From: Amphiura filiformis
Taxonomy: Eukaryota > Echinodermata > Ophiuroidea > Amphilepidida > Amphiuridae
Direction: 5' to 3'
Length of the DNA: 64,000 bases
Assembly (NCBI RefSeq): GCF_039555335.1
Contig: NC_092640.1
Coordinates: forward strand, 36,388,784 to 36,452,783
Made by a program: the position numbers and the translations under genes. The notes below the pieces were generated by a model. That model saw nothing but the letters and a program-made list of their open reading frames with translations, did not search any database and was not told where the DNA came from. The first letter of the stretch is position 1. Every line of letters starts with the position of its first letter. Of the stretch, positions 11,322 to 22,875 are shown piece after piece.

Positions 11322-12389
11322 TATTAGCATGAGACTTAGAAATGGCAATATGTATCAATTTAGTAGTTAATTTCATGAAAATGAAAAAAAATACATTGCG
11401 CACATGCATGTTGAATTGCCACGTCACTGAAATTGCGCAATATTATGCAAGCCGTTTGCCAGAATGCAAGTTTGACCCCCCCCCCTAAAATCACACTTTC
11501 TGACAAAATTCATCATTTTAATATTTATGAATGTTATTGTTTAAAATGTCACATCTACATATTTTTATGAACATCAGTCATTTACTTCATGAACAGCGCC
11601 CTGGCAAAGTGGGAAAAATCATATTTTTTCCATTTTTGGGGAGGTCAAAATCCTATGTGCCCAAACTTAGATTTTCATTTTTATTACTTTATTTTGTAGA
11701 GAAAAGTGTCTAAGGTAATATCCACCATGTCCAAGCGAGGGAAAGTTTTGCAAAGTTTTGCAAAACAAAAGACTGTTCCGCTTGTACAAATGCACGTAAA
11801 GTACATGAAAATTGTGCCATTTTGAAGCTAAACTGATGCAATGTGGAGCAAAAGTGGAATAAATTTGCGCGAAGCACACAAAAATTAGCAATTTTGAGAC
11901 TAAAATGGCCAAATATAAGGTTAATTTGGTCAGAAACCCGCATAGGCCTACAGGCCTCAACATTGGGGGGGGGGGGTGATTGTATGAACCACCCCCTGGA
12001 AAAAATATTGGAGGATTAAGGGAGAAATAATGAGCGGTCCCTAACTATATTGCACATATTCATCTGTTGGCCGTCCGGCGTACGTACATGTGCATGCAGG
12101 GAATTACCTGATTATCTCAGCTGCGTGCCTGAATCACTGGATGATTATAGGATTATCGCCTACAAAGCTTGTTCTTTTGCTAAATTTCGATTGATTTAAC
12201 TAGTTTAATTCAAAGAAATACCAATAAATGAATACTTGTTAAGCTTCAGCAATTACTTTCATGATATTGGGTGATCGGTGCATTACATCGGCGGATGAAG
12301 GAAAAATTGGCCGATGCAGATCACTACCGATAAGCTAATAATCGGTCCGATACGGAAGCTACCAATCTGATCGGTCAGTCTCTAGTCAA
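11322..12389. other. non-coding, with poly-C and poly-G tracts
   Basis: A C tract near 11475 and a G tract near 11963 bracket ~500 bp. At 12270-12385 there is a patch of GATCGG motifs in both orientations (ATCGGTGCATTACATCGGC, ATAATCGGTCCGAT). Possibly a decayed element; no gene seen. Confidence 0.4.
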
Positions 12390-12465
12390 AATGCTCAGGA
12401 GATCATCCTGTATCAAATAAGCTTCAGCCCTAAAAAATCTGACACATCACCCTTTTTTTTACCCC
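12390..12465. mobile_element. solo fragment of the 10280-type inverted repeat
   Basis: AAAATGCTCAGGAG...ACATCACCCTTTTTTTT matches the reverse complement of 10292-10375 with gaps, so it is a stranded end of the same family. Confidence 0.6.
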
Positions 12466-12671
12466 TCTATAACCGACCCCTATTTAAATTCTGTTAATGT
12501 TGAAATCTGGATGAAAGTTATTTCGATGAATCAACTGTATCTTTTGAGCAAGATGTGCCTATTTTTAAGTATTTTGGATAGTCTAAAATGTTGCTGAAGT
12601 GTAATTTTAGCAACATTTTTGATGCAATCGCCTGATTTGTGATCGGCTGTGTTTACTTCTGAACTTCCATT

Positions 12672-12795
12672 GCTTTACACGGTGTCATGCTTTGATCCGA
12701 CTAGATTTTGAATGCAATGGTCTCTAGCCTAGAATGTGAATTAAAGCTATCGGTGAGCAAATTCTTGCCTAGACTTCTTGAGCAAGTCAAACGGT
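12672..12795 (+). repeat. direct repeat, unit 1 (ACACGGTGTCATGCTTTG)
   Basis: About 120 bp that recurs at 13803-13925 with small indels. Both contain GGTCTCTAGCCTAGAATGTG and a TAGACTTCT block. The second unit lies inside the 13481-16183 element, so this may be an older fragment of the same family. Confidence 0.75.
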
Positions 12796-13802
12796 GAGCT
12801 TACAATTACAATACACATCAATTGGTTAGGCCCGGTGGCTAGGTAAACTTAAATTTTCATTTTACCGCATAGCAAAAGCCTGTTAATAATAATAATGTTG
12901 AATGGCTTATTTTCATGTGATATAAGAATATTAATATTGCACTCGATAGAAAAATATAAATGCACTCATCTTCGACTCGTGCAATATTTTTCTATCTCGT
13001 GTTGCTCGAGAACTCTGGTTCTGGTACAATACTCCAACAAAACGGGTTCCCGGATCACGTCAACTCTAGCTTCCAAAAGTTTCTAACTTCTCAGGGGGGC
13101 ACCTGAGACAACCCCTGCATCGCGCAAGGCGCTCCGGGGTGGCCGCAAAGGAACAAAACCATCATTTGCGTCCCCCGGTCTACGAATTCCTGGATACGCG
13201 CCTGCACTGCACTTAGTTACGCAAGGCAAACTTAAAAAAAGCGGGCAAACAGACACATCATTTATCGGTATGACATTTTCGTTATTGGTGATGCCCTATC
13301 TAAGTTTGCACTGAAGTGCCACCTCAGTTTTGGTGTGCCGACTTGGATCATGTGCTAATGAATTTTAATTTATTCTGGATAAGTTATGGAGTATTTATTA
13401 AAATTTCAAGCATAAGACTTTAGGTAAGAAGTACAATTACAAGAAGCTGTGTAATTAATTTCATGACAAACATGCAACTATTTAAGCTAGAGGAGCCTTG
13501 TATTTTTTAGTACAAACTCTAATTGAAATCATGCAATTGCGTTGCACTAGCTTTTTGTATACACTTCGTCCCATACCGTTGTGCAGAGCTACTATGGTAT
13601 GGGTTCCCTGTACTACACTGCACTGCCACTGGTGAGTGCATTTAACACGGCATGGAACTCAATGATTTTCAGAAGTTTTTACGGCATTAAACACCTTGTT
13701 TTCATTGTATTGTTTGTAACTAAAAGCGAGATAATAACTCAATAGCGAGAATTGCAGCGAGAAAACAGAGATTGCGTTTTTTTGCCGGGGCTCAGCTTTA
13801 CA

Positions 13803-13925
13803 CGTAACACGGTGTCATGCTTTGAACAGCAAATCCGACTAGATTTTTAAATGCAATGGTCTCTAGCCTAGAATGTGAAGCTATCAGTGAGCAACTTCTT
13901 GGCTAGACTTCTCCAGCAAATCTCG
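13803..13925 (+). repeat. direct repeat, unit 2
   Basis: Second copy of the block at 12672-12795, with several small indels relative to it. Confidence 0.75.
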
Positions 13926-13984
13926 TGCAACTGCAATATGAATTACATGTATAATAAGCCCAGACATAGAAATTTCGAGGAGCA

Positions 13985-14035
13985 TAACAAACACCAAATT
14001 GGTGTCATAACAAACACCAAATTGGTGTCGTATGA
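13985..14035. repeat. tandem palindromic ACACCAAATTGGTGT units
   Basis: Two adjacent copies of AACAAACACCAAATTGGTGTC, each centred on the palindrome CACCAAATTGGTG. Confidence 0.8.
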
Positions 14036-14204
14036 CCTGACATGCATGCATTCTTTTGTCGAGAGTTGACATGGTCTTTCAATTTGTGCCGAGTGTCCTT
14101 GGCAGACTTGACTATGCTTTAGTGGTCATGAACAGATTCAATAGATAACCTCTGCCCCACTAATCCCCAGCTATTGTCTGAAATTGCTCCTCGGAAAATA
14201 TATT

Positions 14205-14275
14205 ATAACAACTCAGTCCTCAAATGATAGTCATATAACGACCAAAAGATAAATGACTGACTATCATTGAGGACT
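14205..14275. repeat. hairpin (AACTCAGTCCTCAA stem)
   Basis: AACTCAGTCCTCAAATGATAGTCAT is mirrored ~30 nt downstream with one gap. Possibly a short foldback element. Confidence 0.7.
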
Positions 14276-14329
14276 GAGTTCCGCAATCTATAATAAGCCA
14301 TGCCATTTTTTCATATCAGTCAATATTCA

Positions 14330-15585
14330 TGTCAATTGTCATGTTATTGGACAAATGTTTTGCTGTAAATTTCACTCAGGCACGGAAACCAGAAACAATT
14401 ACATACAAATTAGGCCACTCAACATTAGCTGAAGTCAAATCACATACATATTTAGGGGTTCACTTATCAAATGATCTCAAGTGGGGGAATCACATTGCCC
14501 ATGTTACCTCAAAGGCCAAACAAGTCCTAGGTATGGTGCGTAGAAACTTGCATCCCTGTCCAACCAAGCTTAAGTCTACAGCCTACAAAACTCTCATCAG
14601 ACCACACCTGGAATTTTCAGCTACAGTGTGGGACCCCTACACCAAAGAAGACATAAAGAAAGTGGAAAGTGTTCAGCGAAAGGCTGCCCGCTTAGTGTGC
14701 AGGGACTATAATTAACGCGAAGTAGCGTCACAGACATGATCGAGCGTCTTGAATGGGAACCACTTCAAACCAGAAGAAAGATCTCAAGGATGGCCATGTT
14801 ACACAAGACCCAGAATGGTCAGGTTGCCATACCGGCGCAAAAGTTATTGTGGCCAGTTACACGCCCCACCCGTCACCACAATAGTAAAGCATTTCAAAGA
14901 TATCATGCTAAGAAAGACTGCTACAAAAACACATTTTTTCCGCGGTCAATCGCGGACTGGAACATACTACCGGAAAACCTCATCAACATAAAGTGTGCCA
15001 GTGTTTGTACTATTGTGCTTTTTTGCATAATCCCAATGACATACATGTTGTATTGCAGTTAGGCATCCACATTAATGCATGCCCCTTGCAAGGGCTCTCA
15101 CAAACTCACATTTTTGCATGACCCTAATCAGATGCTCAATATGATCATAGTATTCATACATGTAAACTCATACTCCTCCGTTGCATATGCATTATTGCTC
15201 CTCACCTGAACTTTCCCTTGCCTGGAGGTGTGCAGTGAGCCTAACAATTGAATGTTTAATGGTGGTGGTCGGTGAACTGTGGTGAAACCAGTGACAATTG
15301 TTAATTGTTGTTCTACATGTAACTTTTTACGCTATATCAGCGGTGCGCCTGAACAAAAGGCGGGATCTCCCATACAGGATACAGGATACAGGATACAGGA
15401 TACATAACAAACACAGAAACTTTTAAAGAAGCACTGTCAACGCACTACAAGCAGGAAAGGAAAAGCATCTAATAACATCTTATGCGCACAACCTATTCCT
15501 CTGCGTGTGGTTCCAACTCTTGGACTTTGCCTTTCATGCTTTGGAGCGTTGCGGAGTAACGTCAAAGAAGAAGAAGATGAGTTAT
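14330..15585 (+). mobile_element. 5'-truncated CR1/L2-type LINE (reverse-transcriptase tail and 3' UTR)
   Basis: The frame at 14329-14715 reads like the end of a non-LTR reverse transcriptase (YLGVHLSNDLKW, RPHLEFSATVWDPY, VESVQRKAARLV). It stops at TAA (14713-14715). Homology resumes in another frame (MIERLEWEPLQTRR from 14736), so there is at least one stop and one frameshift. Then come a 3' UTR with four ACAGGAT units (15367-15395) and a final (GAA)n run near 15570-15580 after GGAGTAACGTCAAAGAA, typical of CR1/L2-like elements in marine invertebrates. The element is inactive and lies within the 13481-16183 insertion. Confidence 0.8.
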
Positions 15586-16404
15586 TATATTACCTGAATC
15601 ATAGTGAATGTGAATTTTGAATTCGAGCTTGACTTCATGATTTCATCCCCATCGTGATCGCATCGATCGTTAAACAAATTATGGGCAGATATACAGAAAC
15701 AAACATGCAAAATGTCTTACTTTGCCAGCTCACTTCGTGGTCCGTGGAATTTTTCTTGTCATGATTTCTGATTTATTTATTTGACCTCTGCTGACCTCGA
15801 CCTTTATTAGGTAAATACAGCTTGTCGCCCATTATGATCCAAAGCGCAGCGTTTGTTTGAATTTTGTGATTTTGTTGATCATGGTGACCGATTTTTGGCG
15901 TTAGTTGTATTTCTTTACACATCCGATGTATTATTATATCGATTTCATATGTCAGAAGACAGTGATTCCAAACTTCTCTTTCGTGTAGATACTATCAAAT
16001 TTGATGGTAAGTCAAATAAGCCATTTTTTTCCTTTCAATTCATGTTTTTTCCCTTTACATGTTACAGTTTAGTACTACGAGGAACCCATACCGTAGTAGC
16101 TCTGCACAACGGTATGGGATGAAGTGTATACAAAAAGCTAGTGCAACGTTGCACTAAAAAATACAAGGCTCTTGTAGCTTAAATAAACACCTCAAAAGAA
16201 ATAAGTCCCCCTCTGAACATGTCGTCATAACATCGTAAGGTTTCGTTTTGTACCAACAAAACTAACTTTGAAATAATTATATGACTGTTTACTAAGTGCT
16301 GTGTGAAAATGAGAGATTTCCATGACTTCAGTGAGCCTAAATTGAAGACAAAAAGTGCCCTTTCCAAAAGTCACAAAGTAGGCCTATGCTTGTTAATGCA
16401 CATA

Positions 16405-16620
16405 TCAAATGCAATCCCGGCCCCTGGGGACCCGGGGATGGCCGGGTCGTGGGCCGTGGATTTTGGGTTTTAAAGTTCAAGTCCCGGTAAACACCTGGCC
16501 AGTCCCGGACCCACCGGGCAAAACTCTCAGCCACTCCCGGCCCCCGGGCAAATATCCGATGCAAACCGATGCAAACCCGGGTATTCCTCGCCCAAGTTCC
16601 CGGCCCTGAGCATCGGATAT
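16405..16620. repeat. GC-rich CCCGG segment (left)
   Basis: Dense CCCGG and GGGCC motifs (CCCGGCCCCTGGGGACCCGGG) in an otherwise AT-rich region. Its outer part is the reverse complement of 18640-18675. It forms the inner edge of the 13303-19647 arm. Confidence 0.7.
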
Positions 16621-16624
16621 AGTC

Positions 16625-18400
16625 CTGGATCTTAATATGGTTTTAATATCGCGGCAATCTTGTCATCACACTGGTCATGCGGGCTCAAAATTTGGCAGGT
16701 ATGTCTTCAATGGACTGCCGAGCTCTGGATATGATGCTGGTGGATTCACACGCTTCAAATATAGGCCTACATGTGTGTTCCATTGCAAATCGTCGTCAGT
16801 TACTCACCTTGTTGCGGAACATCTAAAAATAAAAGATATAATATATTAGGTGTAGGCCTACTTGCTTTACTGTTTGAGTATCAATGCACGGCTTCAACGT
16901 GCACAGTTTACCCATATGCCGATTATGAACACACGTATAGTTAGTTAGAAGGAAACTAGATCCATGTTTCAGATTCGGACTATAATTATTGAAGTTAAGA
17001 GTGTGTCTAACATTCAGAAGTGAAATTTCCACTTTCGGACTGACTAACCGTCTATTATGCCTAGCGACCCTTTTTCGGACGAGCACACCGTCGAAGGAAT
17101 TTTACTTTGCATATCAATGTCGGACCCCAGTCACCCGACTTTCCAACTTAGTCATTTCGTATTTTTAATGCTTTACAGTGACAGAGGAGCGGGACAAGAG
17201 GGGATCCTGTGTGCTATCACTATATTTGATAATTATGCATGCTTGTTTTAAATATTTTATTTATTTATTTATTAAAACTTCTTTTGCCTGGGTTACAAAA
17301 CTCAGTGTAAACACCGTTTTTCAGTTTGGCCCAGGGGTCAAACTTAAAACATCAACAAATGACCAATACATTAAAATACACTGCATTAAGTAGACCCTAC
17401 ATATCAAATTGCACTATTTAACAAAATTAGGAATGGCGGGTCGGAAAATGCAGGGAATAAACCAGGAATACCGTATTGATATAGGGCCGACATGTAGTTC
17501 TATATGATTAAAACATCAAAGATATGAAAGAAACAGATCACTACATTTACAGTCTGTCCAGGATACGGGAGTGGCGAATGTTCGATCTTTGCATAAACAT
17601 TTTAAGCACATAATATTATAGGCCTATATATGAATTTTTTTGATATCAATCCAAAATGCAACATTACTTCAATTATAATTAGGCTATTCTGTAAAGGCCC
17701 ATACCCCATCCAAATATAGGCATACCCTGTATCTTGTTTAAAATCAATGATGACCATCTATCAAACTTTTGGCGCACAAGTTATTAATATTTTGTTTCAC
17801 GAGGTTGCGATTTTGGATATTGTTTAAAACACCCTTTCAAAGATTTATGATTTTAATATTGTTAAACGCTCCATCATGAAAATATAATGTAGTTTTGAAA
17901 ATCTGTATATTAACACAAGACATTGAATTCAATTTTTATATCATACACCAATAAATTTTTTTTTAAAGAAGAAAAATACAGCTCGAGAATTTATAAAGGA
18001 CATGTGTATACACTACCTATAGTATAGTCCTCTATTAAGTAGTATGGCCATGTAGCATTTGATCGCAGATGTCACAAAAGTATCATGGATTCTTTTATTA
18101 TCACGGTCAGTTTTGTTTTTAGGGTAGGCCTAATAATTTAAAACTTTCCTCTCGTGAATTGGTTAAAACTTTTAAAAATAACATAAAAAGCAGGCTCTCG
18201 TTTGCACATGCATGTCAAGAAGCCAGTGTGGTCTGGTTAAGCGTGCTAACTTTAGAGCCCCGCTAAATAGCAGATACATGGCCTACTGCAAAATTTGGAA
18301 AGAACAGCCAAGATTTGTTTTTGGAATGGATTTAAATGAACAGTAACATTAATGTGGATTATTAATAAACATCCACGGCTCAAGTACGGCCAAGTGATAG
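16625..18400. other. centre of the 13303-19647 element, non-coding
   Basis: AT-rich with several TAGGCCTA octamers. The short frames here (60-90 codons) resemble no known protein, and no transposase is seen. Confidence 0.4.
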
Positions 18401-18404
18401 GATT

Positions 18405-18665
18405 CCCCGGTCCGTAAATGCGGGCATCCTTACTAGCAACCCACGGGCATGTTCACGGCCCATTTTACTGGTTGGAAAACCCGGGTAAGTTACGACATAA
18501 TCCCGGCCCTCGCCCTGGTAAAGTCCCGGCCCGATTTCCCGGGGGTTTGGCCAACGTCAAGTCCCGGCCAACACCTGACTCACCCCGGGACACATTTTGA
18601 GTCAATCCCGGGTCACATGATGTCAAGTCCCGGACCATCCCCGGGTCCCCAGGGGCCGGGGTTGC
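18405..18665. repeat. GC-rich CCCGG segment (right)
   Basis: Counterpart of 16405-16620 in reverse orientation, with AAGTCCCGGCC-like units. The match is strongest next to the arms and weak toward the centre. Confidence 0.65.
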
Positions 18666-19185
18666 ATTTGATATGTGCATAACTGCAAGGCATATTGGGA
18701 CAAGGAATGGAACTGACCATCTTACAACTCACTGTGCTGAACTCTGCACCACGGGGATTTGCATGGCTGAATGATCAAGAATTGATACACATTACAGTAA
18801 ATGTTCACTTGGTGAGGATTTTAAACTGCACTCAAACACACGGGGTTTTTCATTAGTAACAAGCCATGAATCAACTTTTGTGACAAGCATAGGCCTACTT
18901 TGTGACTGTTGAAATGGGCAGTTTTGCCTTCAATTTAGGCTCATTCAGTCCTGAAGTCATGGAAATCTCTCATTTTACACAGCACTTAGTAAACAGTCAT
19001 ATAATTATTTCAAAGTTAGTTTTGTTGGTACAAAATTAAACATTACGATGTTTTGACGACATGTTCAGAGGGGGACTTATTTCTTTTGAGGTGTTTAGTT
19101 GCATGTTTGTCATGATATTTTTTTACACAGCTTCTTGTACTTCTTGTCTAAACTTTTATGCTTGTAATTGTAATTAATACCATTA

Positions 19186-19563
19186 GGCCAAGTAAAATAA
19201 AAAACATGTTTCACGTCCGGGTTTTTGAAAAAAAGGAGGAAGAGGGGGCTTTTTATTTTTTATTTTTTATGGCAAAATCGGTGTAAATACCCATAATTAG
19301 AGCTGTTTTAGCGTATACAATAATGCCTAGAAAAAGGAGGAGGCCTCTTTTTATTTGTTGTTCTGAGAGATATGCCCCAACTATCACAAAACCTTATGAA
19401 AGTGTTTCTTGTATATTAGCAAGGCTATAGAAACATCTCTACTTCCAAGACATATTTTTTGAAAAGTTATATCTGAATTTCAAAAAATAAAAATAAAATT
19501 GAAGAAACCTCAAATAAAGGAAGCGGGAGGGGACGTGAAACATGTTTATTTTTTTATTTGGCC
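19186..19563. mobile_element. GGCC-ended MITE (GGCCAA type)
   Basis: 378 bp flanked by TTA duplications (19183-19185 and 19564-19566). The inverted ends begin GGCCAA and contain AACATGTTTCACGTCC. It is inserted in the right arm of the larger element, whose left arm gives the approximate empty site. The GGCC ends and 3-bp A/T duplication match the style of 2474-2854. Confidence 0.8.
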
Positions 19564-19649
19564 TTATTTATCCAGAATAAATAAAAATTCATTAACACAT
19601 GATCCACATCGGCGCACCAAAACTGAGATGACACTTCAGTGCAAACTTA

Positions 19650-20246
19650 GTTATAATATTATATTTTACATTTAATATTCTTACTTTAAGAACCTGGCGC
19701 CCCTGCTAGTCGCGTATCTAAAAATCATAATTAATGATGCTATTTTAAATTAAAAGCCTTTCTAAACTTATAATTATTTACTTCCTTTTTTTATTCATTA
19801 TATTCATTACCGGTATTTTTGCCAAGCTAGAACGTACCTGTTGCGTAGGCCTACTGTACAGTAGGAATTCCAATGGAATGACAGAGCTTTCAACACGACA
19901 ATAGCCATGATACATGTAACTGTAATCCAACCGCGATATATTGCATATTTCTCGTAAATAAATAAGGAAATGACTGTTTCAAGCTCCCTAATTTGATAAG
20001 TAAATATTCAGTACCGGTAGCTCTTGGAATAATTTTACAACAGCAAAATAAAAATATGGTGGGCCTCACCAATCCCCACCCCTTGTCATTTCTGATGGCA
20101 GGCCCTACCCCTGGGTAAGGTGCTGGGGTAAAAGTTTTATCACTAAAATGAGTGCAAATGAGGCTGTTTGGGCGTAAACACCCTGTGTTTTTTATGACGG
20201 ATAAAAAATCTTGGAGAACCCCCACCCCTTTGTTGTTCTAGGCTTA
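19650..20246. other. non-coding, nothing recognised
   Basis: AT-rich with a C-rich patch at 20085-20130. A 111-codon minus-strand frame (20225 to 19890) has no recognisable domain and is probably chance. Confidence 0.4.
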
Positions 20247-20659
20247 GGTCCTTCACAATTGATTCTTAGTTTCCTGTTTCATGGTTGAAAACAAGGGATG
20301 AGGCAACTTTTAATTAAATTATTAATTATCTATTATTTTCTTTTTTTTAAAACAAGTGGCCGCATCCTTCATCAACCTGTTTTGACTAGGAACATGCATT
20401 TAATTATTTTACAACTACCGGTACGGTACCGTATGTTTGATTTTATACATATGCAATGGTAGGGGGCCTACAGTTATGTTACTTGTTTATTCATCATTAT
20501 AGATGATATAAGCAAAGTCAGAAAGTAGCAAATGGAAGTCATTAAAAGTTATTTTAAAAGAGAAAATCCAAAATAAAAATAAAATAATTAAATATTTTGC
20601 AATTCTCTACTTCGGACGCGCGTGGGAAACAGGAAACTAAGAATTAATTGTAAAGGGCC
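20247..20659. mobile_element. GGYCC-ended MITE with TTA duplication
   Basis: Inverted repeats GGTCCTTCACAATTGATTC and its counterpart ending AATTGTAAAGGGCC, continuing into TTAGTTTCCTGTTTC, ~38 bp. TTA is present on both sides (20244-20246 and 20660-20662). Interior AT-rich. PIF/Harbinger-like by ends and target. It ends 110 bp upstream of the Rieske gene's first coding exon. Confidence 0.75.
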
Positions 20660-20775
20660 TTAAGATCAGTCAGTAAGATACAGTTAGTGTACCAATTTTA
20701 AATACCAATACCTTGTCTACATGTATTTAGCACATTTAACTCAATTCTTTTAGTGACTTTTTTCTGTAGATCTCT

Positions 20776-21789
20776 ATGACTGGTCAGTTAATGAACAAAA
20801 GGGTAAATTGCACCGAGTCACCGGTCGTAACCTGCGCCCGCACCAACAGCACTCCTAGTGGCTCACTTGCCCACATCAATGATGAAAAGCTAGCATTATT
20901 TCGCTTTGGCAGTGTGGTGTATGCTGTGAAGGAAAAATGCCCTCATATGGGTAAGTGTAAGGGTGTGCTTTTTAATCCACTTATGTCATTTCCATCCTCA
21001 AGTAAAAGAATGGATATTATGCTGAATTAAAAGAAGTTCCAGTATACAGATTGGTGTATAACCATGGTAAGATGTGTAGTTGAATTGTGCTCTTTTTATA
21101 ACCATGAATGCTGATTGATTTCCAAGTTTGCTCAAAATCTATCATTTGAAAATGTTGACATATCCACCACAAATGGACTGGTATGTTAATGTTGTCACCA
21201 CATATCCACCAAGAATTGGCTGTAATGTCGGCAGAGCTTGTTTTGATCTATGGTTCATTAAAGTTCTCAAAAAACAATTTACAGAAAATTAAAGATTTAA
21301 ACTTCTATTACTGATTTTTTATTATCTTGCAAACAAGCAAGTGGGACATCATTGTATTAGCTTATTTTGAGGAGAATTTGCCTGTCCAATATTTCAAAAA
21401 GTAAAAATGCAATTACCACCCATTTGTAGCAGGACAGTCACATATGTCACTACTACTGCACAGTATGTATAAGTGTTTGTGGTTTTGATTTTTTTTTTCA
21501 ATTTCATAAGTACAGAAATTCAATTGTTCATGTTAAGTATGAATTCCATATCATTTCAGGTGGTCCACTGCATATGGGTGACATTGAGGTGTTACCAGAC
21601 CTATCTCTCTGTGTGCGATGTCCATGGCATAGCTGGTGCATAGAACTATCTACTGGACGTGTCCGAGAACCAAGAGGGAAGAGGATTATAACACAAGTGT
21701 ACAGCACAAAAGTCGATGATGATGGTAACATTTCTATTGCTTTTGATCATTTTAGTGAAAGATTCTTCAGCGATGATATCAAGTTTTGA
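20776..21789 (+). CDS. RFESD: Rieske [2Fe-2S] domain protein, RFESD-like, 2 exons, 134 aa
   Basis: Coding parts are 20776-20950 and 21560-21789 (405 nt with stop), joined by a GTAAGT donor and a TTTCAG acceptor. The exon itself probably begins at 20770 after CTGTAG, so an untranslated exon lies upstream. The Rieske cluster motif is split by the intron: CPHMGGPLHMGD (residues ~55-66) carries the first Cys-His pair and CPWH (~78-81) the second. That gives the C-x-H ... C-x-x-H ligand set for a [2Fe-2S] cluster. The GGPLHxGDIE block resembles vertebrate RFESD, a soluble cytosolic-type Rieske protein. There is no signal peptide, membrane segment or oxygenase catalytic domain. RFESD function is poorly known; a redox or electron-transfer role is inferred. 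All ligands are present and the frame is clean, so the gene looks functional. The symbol rests on motif similarity by eye. Confidence 0.88.
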
Positions 21790-21854
21790 CATTTCTTTTC
21801 CAAAAATTCTTTTCCAAAATTTCTAACTGCTTTTTCAAACTGAAATGTGATAGT

Positions 21855-22310
21855 ATACAAATATTAACTGTCTATGAGTGTGATGGTGAAATATAATCAC
21901 GAGGTGAAAGATGGATTGTTCCATTTCACGGGCCGAACGGCGAGTGGAATGGAACAATACATCTTTCACCGAGTGATTATATTTCGACCATTACACGAAT
22001 TTAAGACGGTTAATATTTGTTTTATATCACTCATGCATAAATTCTATTACTAAAATACTATTTAATCAAAAAAAGGTAGGAAATACATTTATTCATCAAC
22101 ATAACACCATGTTTTGCGGTGATATACTTCACATTTTGGGGTCCACCCCATAACTAAATCGGCGAGTCCAAGAGTCAGCGCCGGCTTGGCGCAGGCGCAC
22201 TCTGACAAAGCACATGATGGTAAAGACTATCACACGGAGTGGTGATGGTAAAAATGGCAAATTGTAATCAACCAATGAACTTCTAGAATTTATGTATGAG
22301 TGATATAATA
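21855..22310. mobile_element. palindromic element downstream of the Rieske gene
   Basis: An inner hairpin 21858-22021 (AAATATTAACTGTC...GACGGTTAATATTT) is followed by a second inverted pair, CTCATGCATAAATTC (~22031) and GAATTTATGTATGAG (~22288). The centre of the first hairpin is GC-rich (CACGGGCCGAACGGCGAG). The class is unknown. Confidence 0.6.
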
Positions 22311-22359
22311 GTTTCTATTTTGAAAAAGTTTAGGAGAATCAAGTTTGATTAACGTAAAT

Positions 22360-22544
22360 TGGGCTGCTGTAATTGATCCATACACTTTGGAAGACATGAC
22401 CTTAAACTTCTACACAGGGAGTGTGAATTTCAAATAGAGTCACTCATGCAGATACATTGTACAACCCCATTTGAAATTCATACTCCGTATAGGTCATGTC
22501 TTCCACATATATACTGGGTGTATGGATTTCAACTGGAATAGCCC
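22360..22544. mobile_element. short MITE (GGGCTATTCCAGTTGAAATC ends), copy 1
   Basis: 185 bp with inverted ends GGGCTGCTGTAATTGATCC and its counterpart GGATTTCAACTGGAATAGCCC, and inner mirrored GGAAGACATGACCT motifs. A second copy is at 26556-26744. Confidence 0.75.
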
Positions 22545-22794
22545 AAATGTTCATATGAATGTAATTTATAAATTGTGCTCGTTTTAAATAGTGAATCAGA
22601 TTCAGTGTGCATGACACAATTATAAAGTGCTTGCCTATTTCAGTGGTATTGTTTGATTTTCTGTCTACATTTGATCTGTGTTTTAACTGCTAGTTAATGA
22701 ATAGCTTCAGTTACTTTTTTAAATACGGCAGCCAAATATACAAAATATTGTGTTTGGCTGCTGAGATCATGAGAGATTCAATAGCAATAGTCAC

Positions 22795-22875
22795 ACAGTT
22801 CTGTGTGGCGCAGTTGGATAATCAGACCAGAAATCTTAAGTGCGCTGGTTCGACTTCAGTGGTTCTAATTTGTGT
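22795..22875 (+). mobile_element. tRNA-derived SINE head or tRNA pseudogene
   Basis: TGGCGCAGTTGG (22806-22817) matches the pol III A-box consensus perfectly. GGTTCGACTTC (22847-22857) is one base from a B box, at normal tRNA spacing. No intact acceptor stem is seen, so it is not called as a tRNA gene. Confidence 0.65.

Larger units (their letters stand above)
13481..16183. mobile_element. TA-flanked element (TTTAAGCTA ends) inserted in the larger one
   Basis: About 2.7 kb with ends TTTAAGCTAG...TAGCTTAAA, TA duplications at 13479-13480 and 16184-16185, and ~130-bp inverted repeats that share GCACTAGCTTTTTGTATAC and CATACCGTTGTGCAGAGCTA. The host's other arm reads GCAACTAAACACC with no insertion, which fixes the boundaries. 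It carries a LINE tail, a direct-repeat unit and small palindromes. No transposase seen. Confidence 0.75.
13303..19647. mobile_element. large TA-flanked inverted-repeat element, nested
   Basis: Ends AGTTTGCACTGAAGTG...CACTTCAGTGCAAACT, flanked by TA (13301-13302 and 19648-19649). The left arm is 13303-13478 plus 16184-16440; the right arm is 18640-19185 plus 19564-19647. The left arm is split by an inserted element (13481-16183) and the right arm by a GGCC-ended MITE (19186-19563). Each arm supplies the empty-site reference for the other. The arms end inward in GC-rich segments, and the centre (16625-18400) has no recognisable transposase. It is read as a non-autonomous TA-targeting DNA element. 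Confidence 0.7.

Noticed and set aside
22806-22857. functional tRNA gene
   Set aside because: A and B boxes are good, but no complete acceptor stem or consistent anticodon arm could be drawn; SINE head or pseudogene is likelier.
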